From assembly GCF_016862635.1 (NCBI RefSeq), contig NZ_BONI01000005.1, positions 152,145-216,144 on the forward strand: DNA of 64,000 nt. The letters are read 5' to 3'. Shown piece after piece: positions 51,514 to 58,928 of the stretch. The notes under the pieces are model-generated. The model saw nothing but the letters and a program-made list of their open reading frames with translations. It was not told the origin of the DNA and ran no database searches. The DNA comes from Catellatospora coxensis (GTDB taxonomy: Bacteria; Actinomycetota; Actinomycetes; Mycobacteriales; Micromonosporaceae). Each line of letters begins with the position of its first letter. The first letter of the stretch is position 1. The position numbers and the translations under genes were made by a program.

Positions 51514-53130
51514 GTGTCCACCCCCGCGAGCTCTGCCGACGTCGACGTGCTGATAGTCGGGTGCGGGCCGGTCGGCGCGCTCACCGCGAACCTGCTCGGC
51601 CGGCGTGGTGTCAGCACCCTCGTCGTGGAGCGCAGCCGCGAGCCGCACGGCCAGCCCCGCGCCTTCTCCTGCGACGACGAGGCGCTGCGCATCTACCAGC
51701 AGGCCGGGCTGCTGGCCGAGGTCCAGGACGGGATGCGCACCGCGCCGCTGGTCGACTACACCGACGGCGCGGGCCGGCCGTTCGCCGAGATCGCGCTGTC
51801 CGAAGTCGACTTCGGGCTCGGGCATCCGCCGCTGCAGTTCTTCGACCAGCCCCGCCTGGAGCACGCGCTGCGCGCGGGCCTCGACCGGTTCCCGCACGTG
51901 GCGCTGCGCCTGGGTGTCGCGCTGGAGGCCCTGCACGCCGACGACGGCGGCGTGACCGCGCGGCTGCGCGACCTCGGCACCGGCCTGCCGCAGGAGGTCC
52001 GGGCCCGGTACGTGCTGGGCTGCGACGGGGCCCGCAGCACCACGCGGGCGCTGGCGGGCGTCGAGCTGCGCGGGTCCACGTACGCCGAGCCGTGGCTGGC
52101 CGTGTCCGGTGACCTGCCGCCCGAGGCGGTGCGGCTGGACCGTACCCGGTTCGTGTGCGACTGGCGGCGGCCGGCGTTCGTGTCCCCGGCCGCCGACGGC
52201 GGCTACCGGCTGGAGTTCATGCTCCGGCCCGGCGAGACCGCCGAGCGGCTCGAGCATCCCGCGGCGGTGGCGGAGCTGGTCGCGCCGTACGTCGACCCGG
52301 AGCGGTTCCAGGTGCGGCGTGCGGCCGTGTACACGTTCAACCATCTGGTCGCCGACCGGTGGCGGGCGGGGCGGGTGTTCCTGCTGGGCGATGCCGCGCA
52401 CCAGATGCCGCCGTTCATGGGCCAGGGGCTGTGCAGCGGGCTGCGCGACGCCGCCAACCTGGTCTGGAAGCTCGACCTGGTGCTGTCCGGGCTGGCCGGT
52501 CCGGCCCTGCTCGACACGTACGAGCAGGAGCGGCGGGCGCACACCGAGGAGATGGCGGCGATCACGGTCCGGGTCGGCCGGGTGTTCCTGGCCCGCAGCC
52601 GCACCGGCGCGAAGCTGCGCGACACGCTGCTGCGCGGCATCCAGCTCGTGCCGGGGGTACGCCGTTTCGTGCGCCACTTCGAGTTCAAGCCGCTGCCGGT
52701 GCACCGGCACGGCTGGCACGTCGGCGGCCGCCCGGCGGGCACGATGTTCCCGCAGCCCCGGATCGCCGGTCCGGCGGGCACGGTGCCGCTGGACGAGGTG
52801 CTGGGCGACGGGTTCGCGCTGATCGGGCCGGACGTGAGCCCGGCTGGGGCCGCAGACCCGCGGTGGCACGGCCTGCCGGTGCGTTTCATCCGGGTATGCC
52901 CCGGCGGAGTCACGCCAGGTCCGGGAGACGGGCAGTATCACGAGGTGGCCGATGTGGATGGCCGGCTGACGGCCTGGTTCGCCCGGCACCGCACCGGCGC
53001 GGCCGTGCTGCGCCCCGACCGATTCGTCTACGCCACGGCCCAGGGCTCGGACGCGGCCGACCTGGTCAGCGGCCTGACCTCGGCCCTGGCGGCGGGCACT
53101 CCGCAGACCCCGTCGGCGCGCGTCGGCTGA
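51514..53130 (+). CDS. FAD-dependent aromatic hydroxylase (MhpA/polyketide hydroxylase type)
   Basis: A 538-aa flavoprotein beginning at GTG 51514 after AAGGAG. FAD motifs: VLIVGCGPVGALTANLLGRRG at the N-terminus, CDGARSTTRAL (DG motif) near residue 171, and FLLGDAAHQMPPFMGQGLCSG (GD motif) near 290. A C-terminal thioredoxin-like extension, typical of 3-(3-hydroxyphenyl)propionate hydroxylases and aromatic polyketide hydroxylases, is present. It should hydroxylate a phenolic substrate using NAD(P)H and oxygen. It follows the SARP-type regulator by 196 bp on the same strand. Confidence 0.92.
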   Translation: MSTPASSADVDVLIVGCGPVGALTANLLGRRGVSTLVVERSREPHGQPRAFSCDDEALRIYQQAGLLAEVQDGMRTAPLVDYTDGAGRPFAEIALSEVDFGLGHPPLQFFDQPRLEHALRAGLDRFPHVALRLGVALEALHADDGGVTARLRDLGTGLPQEVRARYVLGCDGARSTTRALAGVELRGSTYAEPWLAVSGDLPPEAVRLDRTRFVCDWRRPAFVSPAADGGYRLEFMLRPGETAERLEHPAAVAELVAPYVDPERFQVRRAAVYTFNHLVADRWRAGRVFLLGDAAHQMPPFMGQGLCSGLRDAANLVWKLDLVLSGLAGPALLDTYEQERRAHTEEMAAITVRVGRVFLARSRTGAKLRDTLLRGIQLVPGVRRFVRHFEFKPLPVHRHGWHVGGRPAGTMFPQPRIAGPAGTVPLDEVLGDGFALIGPDVSPAGAADPRWHGLPVRFIRVCPGGVTPGPGDGQYHEVADVDGRLTAWFARHRTGAAVLRPDRFVYATAQGSDAADLVSGLTSALAAGTPQTPSARVG

Positions 53131-53148
53131 GCCGCAGGCCGCTAGCTG

Positions 53149-53643
53149 TCAGGCGGCGGGCATGTTCTCCCAGGCGCGGTGCAGGCGGCCGGTCAGCGCG
53201 GTCTCGGCGGCGTCCATGCGCTCGACGGCCGCCCGCAGCGCCTCGGTGTCGCTGCGCAGCTCGGCCATCGTGTTCGCCCAGTCGTCCTGGGTGGCGGTGC
53301 CCGCCTCGGTGATCTCCCGGTGGATGTCGGTCAGCGCGGCGAGGTAGTCGCGGGCCGCCGTCTCGATCTCGGCGTCCAGCACGCTGCGCTTCTCGATCAG
53401 GAAGATGTTGAGGTGCCGGGTCTGCTCACCGAGCGCCTCCGCGGAGATGGCACCGCCCCGGGACAGGATCTGCAGCTGGCGCAGCCGGGTCTGCAGCTCC
53501 TCGATCGCGGCCGCGCTGCGCTGGCTCAGCTCCCGGGTGCGCCGGTTGCGCTCGGTGCGCCGCCACTGCAGGAAGCCGAGCCCGACGGCCAGGGCGCCGC
53601 CGAGGAATCCGAGCACCGGTCCGAGAATGTCCATGGCGGACAT
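53149..53643 (-). CDS. Membrane-anchored coiled-coil hypothetical protein
   Basis: A 164-aa protein with a single N-terminal membrane segment (ILGPVLGFLGGALAVGLGFL) followed by QWRRTERNRRTREL and long alpha-helix (EELQTRLRQLQIL, RDYLAALTDIHREITEAG). It should be anchored in the membrane with a cytoplasmic coiled coil. I recognise no family. The ribosome site is weak; ATG 53643 and ATG 53634 are both possible. It converges on the hydroxylase gene, separated by 18 bp. Confidence 0.6.
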   Translation of the reverse strand: MSAMDILGPVLGFLGGALAVGLGFLQWRRTERNRRTRELSQRSAAAIEELQTRLRQLQILSRGGAISAEALGEQTRHLNIFLIEKRSVLDAEIETAARDYLAALTDIHREITEAGTATQDDWANTMAELRSDTEALRAAVERMDAAETALTGRLHRAWENMPAA

Positions 53644-53712
53644 AGTGCAGGAGTCCGATGATCTGCCGCGAGGGGGTCACCGCCCCCAAAGCTGTCGGCT
53701 TCCCGCAGTGGC

Positions 53713-54405
53713 TCAGCCGTCCCGCTCGGAGCCTGCGCCGATCCGCGTGGTCATCTTCGGGCGCGCGGCGAGCGGCTGCGAGCCCGCGACGCCGGGGGTA
53801 CGGGACGGCAGGCACAGCAGCACACCGGTGGCCGCGACCCAGACCACCACCGGGGCCACCGCGACCCGTTCCAGCACACTCGTGAACAGGCCCCGGCCGA
53901 TCGCCAGCAGCCCGAACACCAGCAGCAGCGCCGGCGGCAGGGTCACCGCGAGGAACACCCTCGCCGTAGTACGCAGCATCGGCTGCAGCGAGATCAGCGC
54001 CACGACGGCCATCGCCACGACCGCCAGCCCCACGGCGAGGACGCTCGCGCCGGCGTGCACCAGGTCGGGCGCCGTCGACGGCTCGTAGGGCGGCAGCGGG
54101 CAGCCGGGCGTGCACGACACCGCCGAGGAGACCGCGCCGAAAGCGCCCGCGGCCACCGCGATCGCGTACACGAACGGCACCAGCCGCCGCAGCGCGACGC
54201 CGAGCAGGGCCAGCGAACCGGCCAGAGCCAGGATGCCGGCCCGGTAGATCCCGTCCCGCGGGCTGGTGGCCACACCACCCTCGCTGATGTATCCGCGGGT
54301 CCACGGCTCGGGCAGCACGCCGAGGGCGTACATCACGGCGGCGGTTCCCGCGACCGCGCCGGCGACGGCGAGGCCCGCGGCCCATCGTGACCTGTCCGAG
54401 AGCAT
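53713..54405 (-). CDS. DUF998-like membrane protein
   Basis: A 230-aa protein with about six membrane segments. GGVATSPRDGIYRAGILALAG and SAVSCTPGCPLPPYEPSTAPDLVHAGAS are features of the DUF998 family, whose CxxxCPLP loop is conserved. The start ATG 54405 opens with MLSDRSRWAAGLAVAGAVAG. The function of DUF998 proteins is unknown. It follows the subtilase gene on the same strand after a 140-bp gap containing a hairpin. Confidence 0.78.
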   Translation of the reverse strand: MLSDRSRWAAGLAVAGAVAGTAAVMYALGVLPEPWTRGYISEGGVATSPRDGIYRAGILALAGSLALLGVALRRLVPFVYAIAVAAGAFGAVSSAVSCTPGCPLPPYEPSTAPDLVHAGASVLAVGLAVVAMAVVALISLQPMLRTTARVFLAVTLPPALLLVFGLLAIGRGLFTSVLERVAVAPVVVWVAATGVLLCLPSRTPGVAGSQPLAARPKMTTRIGAGSERDG

Positions 54406-54488
54406 GATCAAGCGTACCCGCGCCGGTCCGGCGCACCCGCTGCCGATGGCGGGCCGTGGGCTCGGCCACCGCACGGCTCGGCGTGGAC

Positions 54489-54537
54489 GGGCCGGGCGCG
54501 CAGCTGACCTTGGTCAGGTCCGCCGCACGCCCGGCCC
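54489..54537 (-). terminator. Two-stem hairpin between the subtilase and DUF998 genes
   Basis: GGGCCGGGCG pairs with CGCCCGGCCC. Between them CTGACC-TT-GGTCAG forms its own hairpin, so the element is a branched structure. It starts 9 bp after the subtilase stop codon on the minus strand. Confidence 0.7.
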
Positions 54538-54545
54538 GCCTGCGG

Positions 54546-57500
54546 TCAGGACTGGATCGTGATCGGCAGGGTCTTCAGCTGGCCGGACCCGTTGCTGAGC
54601 ACGAGGTGGCCGATGTACCGCCGGCCGGGGACCAGACCGGACCAGCGCACCGCCAGGTTCACCGTCTGACCCGGGCGGGCGACGGGGTCCTTCGGGGCGA
54701 TGACGAGCCGGCCGTCGGTCGTGCCCGGCGCGCCGGGCAGGTAGGTGGTGACGGTGTAGGTCTCGCTGTCCTGGCCGGCCGGCATGTTGCCCAGGAAGCC
54801 CTGCTCGACGACGAGGATGTAGTCCCCGGCGCCCTCGGGCAGGCGCAGTGTGGCGCCGGTGCCGCCGCTGACGGTCGCGTTGACGAACTTGCCCGCCATG
54901 TCGTACGCCGAAGCCGCGAACTCGGTGCAGGGGATGACGCCCGCCTCGTCCTCCCAGTCGATGTGCGAGCAGATGGGCAGCTGTGAGGTCACCCGCACGA
55001 ACGGGCTGTTGACACCGGCCGGCACGTGCACGGTGGTCCGGTGCATCGACGGCGGCAGCGGCACCGGCAGGTTGTCCGACGAGCTCCAGTCCCACGAGGG
55101 CCCGTCACCGCTGAGGGTGACCGTGGTGGCGGTGCCCGAGGTGAGGCCGACGATGTCGGTGATCAGCCGGCCCGGGTAGCCGATCTGGGCGGGGACCTGG
55201 ACGCTGCCCGAGGGGCCCGTGCCGTTGATCATGTCTGGGGCGATCAGGCCGGTGTTGCGTACCACCAGGGGCGTGCGCACCCGGTGGCCGAACTTGTCGC
55301 GCCAGGTCAGCGCACCCTCGGCCCAGGTGTCGAAAGCGCCGCTGATGTTGGTGACCTCGACGGTGAACCGGGCGGTCCGGCCGGGCCGGATCGTCAGCTT
55401 CGCGGGCGTGACCTTCACGTTGTAGCCGCGCGGGGCCTGCACCGTCGCGGCGTACGTGCTGGTCCTGCTGCCGACGTTGGTGACGGTGCGGGTGACCTGC
55501 TGCGTGCCGACCATCCGGCCCAGCGCGATCGACGGGTAGTTCAGCTGGGCGGTGCCGATCGCACCGATCGTGTCGCAGCCCTGCAGACCCTCCAGCCCGA
55601 ACTCGTCGCCCCGGTCGGCCGCCACGCCGCACAGGTAGCGCAGCCAGTCCGGGGCCGTGGAGTCGTAGACCAGGCCCGGATCGAAGGCGCTGCCCGGACG
55701 GACCTGCCCGTTGCCGTAGTTGAACGGGGTGGCGTCGTACGCGCCGATCCTGATCGGCTTGCCCCGGTCGGTGAGGTCCGACGCGGTGGTCATCAGCGCC
55801 GAGCGGACCGCCGACGGCGACCAGGCCGGGTGCTCGGCCAGCAGCAGCGCGGCGATGCCCGCGATGTGCGGGGCGGCCATGGAGGTGCCTGACGACAGGG
55901 CGAAGTCGTCGCCGGCCTTGGCGGGCGAGAAGGCCGCCGCCACGTCCTGGCCCGGGGCGCTGATGTCGGGTTTGATCAGCTCACCGGCGTTGAGGGCCGA
56001 CGGGCCCGCCGAGGAGAACGCCGCGACCGAGGGGCTCTCGACCGTCTTGACGCCGGCCGCCGACAGGGACGCGGTGGCCTGCCCGGTGACGGCGTACGCG
56101 AGCACCCGGGCGCCGTCGATCTCGTCGATGTGCACGGTCGGCACGCTGTGCGCGTCGGCGCTGAGCGAGCCGAGCGCGTCGTTGTACAGCACCATGCCCA
56201 CGCCCCCGGCCCGCGCCACGGCGAGGCTCTTGTCGGTGCGTGCGGTGTCGCCGCGCAGGCAGATCACGATGGCTCCGGCGACCTTCGCCGGGTCGAGCTT
56301 GCCGTCGACGCAGCGTTCGGCGTCGTAGGGGTTGCCCGGGTCGAGGGCGGCGTCCTTGGCCGGGACCAGGCGGACCGGCCCGACGCCGGTGTCGCCGAGG
56401 CCGGCTCCGGTGACGGTGACGCCGTCGCCGAGGGTGAGCGTCCGGGCGCGCATCCGGTCGGTGGTGCTCGCGGCGACCGTGGTCACCCACGGGGTGGAGT
56501 TGTCGACGGTGCCCGCGGACGGTCCGGCGTTGCCCGCGGCGGCGGACACGAACACCCCGGCGGCGGCCGCGTTGAAGAACGCCGCGTCGATCGCGCCGAA
56601 GTACTCGCTGTCGTCGCCGACCGAATAGTTGATCACATCGACGCCGTCGGCGACCGCGTCGTCGATCGCGTGCACGATGTCGATCTCCGTGCCGGTCGCG
56701 CCGCCGTCACCGGTGTCGTACAGCGCCTTGTAGATCGCCAGCCGGGCGGCCGGGGCCATGCCCGAGATCCGGCCGAGGTCCTGCGTGCCCGACTTCGCCG
56801 GCACGCCGTGCAGGCCGGCGGCGGTGCTGGCCGTGTGGGTGCCGTGGCCGTTGCGGTCGCGCGGCGAGGAGTACTCGTCGGGGAACGCCTCGGCGATGCC
56901 GCTGTCGTTGTACCAGCGCGCCCCGATGACCTTGTTGTTGCACGCGGCCGGTGCCTCGACGCCGACGTCGCAGGCGCCCTTCCACTTGGCGTCGATGACC
57001 GCCTGGTCGGGGCGCGGCGAGGGCAGCGGCGCGAAGCTCGCGCTCTCCGGCCAGAAACCGCTGTCGATGACCCCGACGATCACCCCTTCACCGGCCCGGG
57101 ACGCGTCGCCGAACTGCTCGCGCCACACGCCGTTCCGGCCGGTCAGGCCGAGATACTCCGGGGTGTGCGAGGTCGTCGTGTGCACCTTGCGGTTGTCGTA
57201 CACCGCCCGCACGCCGCGGGTGGCGCGCAGCCGCTGCGCCTGCCACCTGGTCAGCTCCACGGCGAAGCCGTTGAACGCGGTGTCGAACGTGACCCGCGGC
57301 CGGTCCTGCGCCACGCCCGCCTTGTCGAGCACCTCACCATGCTGCCGGTGCAGGTGAGCGCGGTAGGCCGACGCCCCGCCGGAGGCCGGGTCCAGCTTCG
57401 CGCCCGGCAGCGGCCTGGTCGCCGCGAGTCCGGCCACCCCACCGGAGTACGTGGCCAGCGGCTCGGCGTCGAGCTGCACCAGGTAGCGGGCCGTCGGCTC

Positions 57501-57632
57501 CGCACCGGGTGCGGGAGCGGCCGCCGCGCCGCCCGACAGTCCGGCCAGGCCGGCCGCGAGCAGCGCCGCGGCCGTCAGCGCGCCGGTCGCCCGTACGGCT
57601 CGCCGAGGTCGTGGTGGATTCCGATGTGGCAT
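54546..57632 (-). CDS. Secreted S8 family serine peptidase of the plant-subtilase (cucumisin-like) type, 1028 aa
   Basis: From ATG 57632 (GAAGGA upstream) the product has a signal peptide with twin arginine-like basic start (RPRRAVRATG) and hydrophobic ALTAAALLAAGLAGL. An inhibitor I9-like propeptide spans about 45-150 (ARYLVQLDAEPLA, FNGFAVELTRWQAQRL). The subtilase domain has Asp190 (GVIDSGFWPES), His263 (NGHGTHTAST), Asn368 and Ser584 (SGTSMAAPHIAG). A PA insertion lies between His and Ser at about 430-520 (AGAIVICLRGDTARTDK). The C-terminus carries the fibronectin-like domain of plant subtilases (NYPSIALGR, TRTVTNVGSRTSTY) and another beta domain. It should be secreted and degrade protein. 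Confidence 0.94.
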   Translation of the reverse strand: MPHRNPPRPRRAVRATGALTAAALLAAGLAGLSGGAAAAPAPGAEPTARYLVQLDAEPLATYSGGVAGLAATRPLPGAKLDPASGGASAYRAHLHRQHGEVLDKAGVAQDRPRVTFDTAFNGFAVELTRWQAQRLRATRGVRAVYDNRKVHTTTSHTPEYLGLTGRNGVWREQFGDASRAGEGVIVGVIDSGFWPESASFAPLPSPRPDQAVIDAKWKGACDVGVEAPAACNNKVIGARWYNDSGIAEAFPDEYSSPRDRNGHGTHTASTAAGLHGVPAKSGTQDLGRISGMAPAARLAIYKALYDTGDGGATGTEIDIVHAIDDAVADGVDVINYSVGDDSEYFGAIDAAFFNAAAAGVFVSAAAGNAGPSAGTVDNSTPWVTTVAASTTDRMRARTLTLGDGVTVTGAGLGDTGVGPVRLVPAKDAALDPGNPYDAERCVDGKLDPAKVAGAIVICLRGDTARTDKSLAVARAGGVGMVLYNDALGSLSADAHSVPTVHIDEIDGARVLAYAVTGQATASLSAAGVKTVESPSVAAFSSAGPSALNAGELIKPDISAPGQDVAAAFSPAKAGDDFALSSGTSMAAPHIAGIAALLLAEHPAWSPSAVRSALMTTASDLTDRGKPIRIGAYDATPFNYGNGQVRPGSAFDPGLVYDSTAPDWLRYLCGVAADRGDEFGLEGLQGCDTIGAIGTAQLNYPSIALGRMVGTQQVTRTVTNVGSRTSTYAATVQAPRGYNVKVTPAKLTIRPGRTARFTVEVTNISGAFDTWAEGALTWRDKFGHRVRTPLVVRNTGLIAPDMINGTGPSGSVQVPAQIGYPGRLITDIVGLTSGTATTVTLSGDGPSWDWSSSDNLPVPLPPSMHRTTVHVPAGVNSPFVRVTSQLPICSHIDWEDEAGVIPCTEFAASAYDMAGKFVNATVSGGTGATLRLPEGAGDYILVVEQGFLGNMPAGQDSETYTVTTYLPGAPGTTDGRLVIAPKDPVARPGQTVNLAVRWSGLVPGRRYIGHLVLSNGSGQLKTLPITIQS

Positions 57633-57853
57633 GTGTGGTCCTTCGATGACGATGCGGTTCGTCCCCGCCGGTGACCGCGGCCGCAGGCCAGGATCGGCGG
57701 GGATCGTCCGGTGGCTCCGGCTGCTCCGCGAGACCGCGGAGAGCACGTGTGGACGACCGGTATACGAACGCGCGCCACGTTCCGTTCAACACCTGGGCGG
57801 ATCGGACCCGTAGTAGCGAGTTCCGCCGAGAAAGGCCTTGTGGGACGGGGAAC

Positions 57854-57895
57854 ACGAGTCCGGTGGGGCGCCTGTGGGCACCCCACCGGACTCGT
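57854..57895. terminator. Strong hairpin in a gene-free region
   Basis: ACGAGTCCGGTGGGG pairs perfectly (15 bp) with CCCCACCGGACTCGT around a 12-base loop, followed by CTTGC. No gene ends near it on either strand, so the transcript it stops is unknown. Confidence 0.7.
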
Positions 57896-58160
57896 CTTGC
57901 GCCCTCGCACAACGGGTGAGGGCAGACGCCATACCGGGCCTACGGTCGGGCGTCGGTTCTTAACCCCATGGAGGACCGGCGCAGACGCGAAAGACCTGAA
58001 CCGGTGCCGCACTGCCGAGTAATACGTGCCGACGTCCGCATCGGTTCAATACCGGCGGCACCGGAGGCGGCAAGTCACCACGACGTCACGGACGGCCCCG
58101 ACCCGCACCCTGTCGATCTGGACCGGGGCCGCCCAGCCATGACGGCACGGCGGCGAGAAG

Positions 58161-58209
58161 CGCGCTCACACCACCCACGGGGTAGGGCGTGGTCAACACG
58201 GTGAGCGCG
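58161..58209. repeat. Two-stem inverted repeat
   Basis: CGCGCTCAC pairs with GTGAGCGCG, with a second stem ACCAC/GTGGT inside. It lies in the gene-free interval about 100 bp beyond the WhiB stop. Confidence 0.5.
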
Positions 58210-58251
58210 GAGCGCGTCATGACTGCCGGACTGACGCGTCTGCCGCCGTGA

Positions 58252-58274
58252 GGGCCGGCTGGCAAACCCGGCCC
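58252..58274 (-). terminator. Probable terminator of the WhiB gene
   Basis: GGGCCGG and CCGGCCC form a short 7-bp stem around CTGGCAAAC, 35 bp after the WhiB stop on the minus strand. Confidence 0.45.
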
Positions 58275-58308
58275 CTGCTGGAATATACGAACGGTCGACC
58301 CGCTCGGT

Positions 58309-58710
58309 TCACCTGTTCGGCACGCCGCTGTGGGGCAGGCGCGGCGTTCCGGTCACCCGGCCGTCCGTGACCAGGTGCTTGCGTCGGCGGCCGTCCGAGC
58401 AGAGCGCGCACAGTCGCGACACCGTGCGCCGGTTGAAGGCGACGGGCCGGACCGCGCACCGCCGGCACACCAGCGACGTGATCCGCCAGTGGTGCCGGCT
58501 CACGGTGAACCAGGCGCCGCCGCGTACGACGCCGACGTCCTCCCTGGCCACCGCGTCGTTGAAGCAGGCCGACCGCACCGGGCAGGCGATGCACCGCGCG
58601 ACCGCCTGCGCCCACATACCCCGGGACTCGGTCCACCAGTCGGGGTCCAGCCCGATGCACCGCGCCTCGGTCCACCAGTCGGTGCGCGCCCGGGTGGTTG
58701 TACTCGTCAT
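58309..58710 (-). CDS. WhiB-type regulator with an added C-terminal CxxC pair
   Basis: A 133-aa protein from ATG 58710. The [4Fe-4S] ligands of a WhiB protein are in place: Cys18, then Cys40-x2-Cys43-x5-Cys49 (RCIACPVRSACF). The usual Gly-rich turn is GVVRGGAW at 60-67. After it, Cys82-x2-Cys85 and Cys101-x2-Cys104 are spaced like a zinc ribbon, followed by a basic segment (SDGRRRKHLV). WhiB proteins partner with the primary sigma factor to control development or stress. The added CxxC pair is less common. The start is unsupported by a strong ribosome site. Confidence 0.85.
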   Translation of the reverse strand: MTSTTTRARTDWWTEARCIGLDPDWWTESRGMWAQAVARCIACPVRSACFNDAVAREDVGVVRGGAWFTVSRHHWRITSLVCRRCAVRPVAFNRRTVSRLCALCSDGRRRKHLVTDGRVTGTPRLPHSGVPNR

Positions 58711-58760
58711 GCCCACAACTACGGGCGGCAGCCCTGATCGGGTCATCGGGAACGAACGGA

Positions 58761-58928
58761 TCACCCACGAGCCGCTTCCCGCGCGCCGACGTCGGTGCAC
58801 AGCAGCTCGCCCACGTCGGTCACCCTGAGCACCGACCAGGCGCTCTCGGCGACCTCCTGCGGCGAGTGAGCGGGGACTGCGTCGCGGACACGTAGCCGCT
58901 CAGGAATCACATCAGCGTGCCAGTTCAT
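58761..58928 (-). CDS. Small ORF overlapping the end of the giant protein gene (55 aa)
   Basis: ATG 58928 lies inside the last codons of the giant protein gene, 17 bases ahead of its stop at 58912, in another frame. The product begins MNWHADVIPERLRVRDAV and continues AHSPQEVAESAWSVLRV then LLCTDVGAREAARG. It is acidic with a plausible helix-strand pattern. The overlap suggests translational coupling, and position makes it a possible accessory to the giant protein. There is no family match and the ribosome site is weak. Confidence 0.45.
   Translation of the reverse strand: MNWHADVIPERLRVRDAVPAHSPQEVAESAWSVLRVTDVGELLCTDVGAREAARG

Larger units (their letters stand above)
57633..58308. other. 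676-bp stretch without a convincing gene; three hairpins
   Basis: Between the subtilase promoter side and the WhiB stop I see no frame with good codon use and a ribosome site. Hairpins lie at 57854-57895, 58161-58209 and 58252-58274. The subtilase promoter should be in the first 150 bp. A 78-residue frame at 57968-58204 is Arg/His/Pro-rich and I do not support it. Confidence 0.6.

Noticed and set aside
48267..53130. Secondary-metabolite cluster suggested by a SARP-type regulator next to an aromatic hydroxylase
   Set aside because: No polyketide synthase, NRPS, terpene or RiPP core gene is in the window, so two genes are insufficient.
57968..58204. 78-residue plus-strand frame downstream of the subtilase
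   Set aside because: Arg/His/Pro-rich, no ribosome site and no conserved feature.
58217..58768. Alternative minus-strand frame overlapping the WhiB gene
   Set aside because: The WhiB frame holds all cysteine motifs; the alternative reads as Arg/Gly/Ala-rich text.
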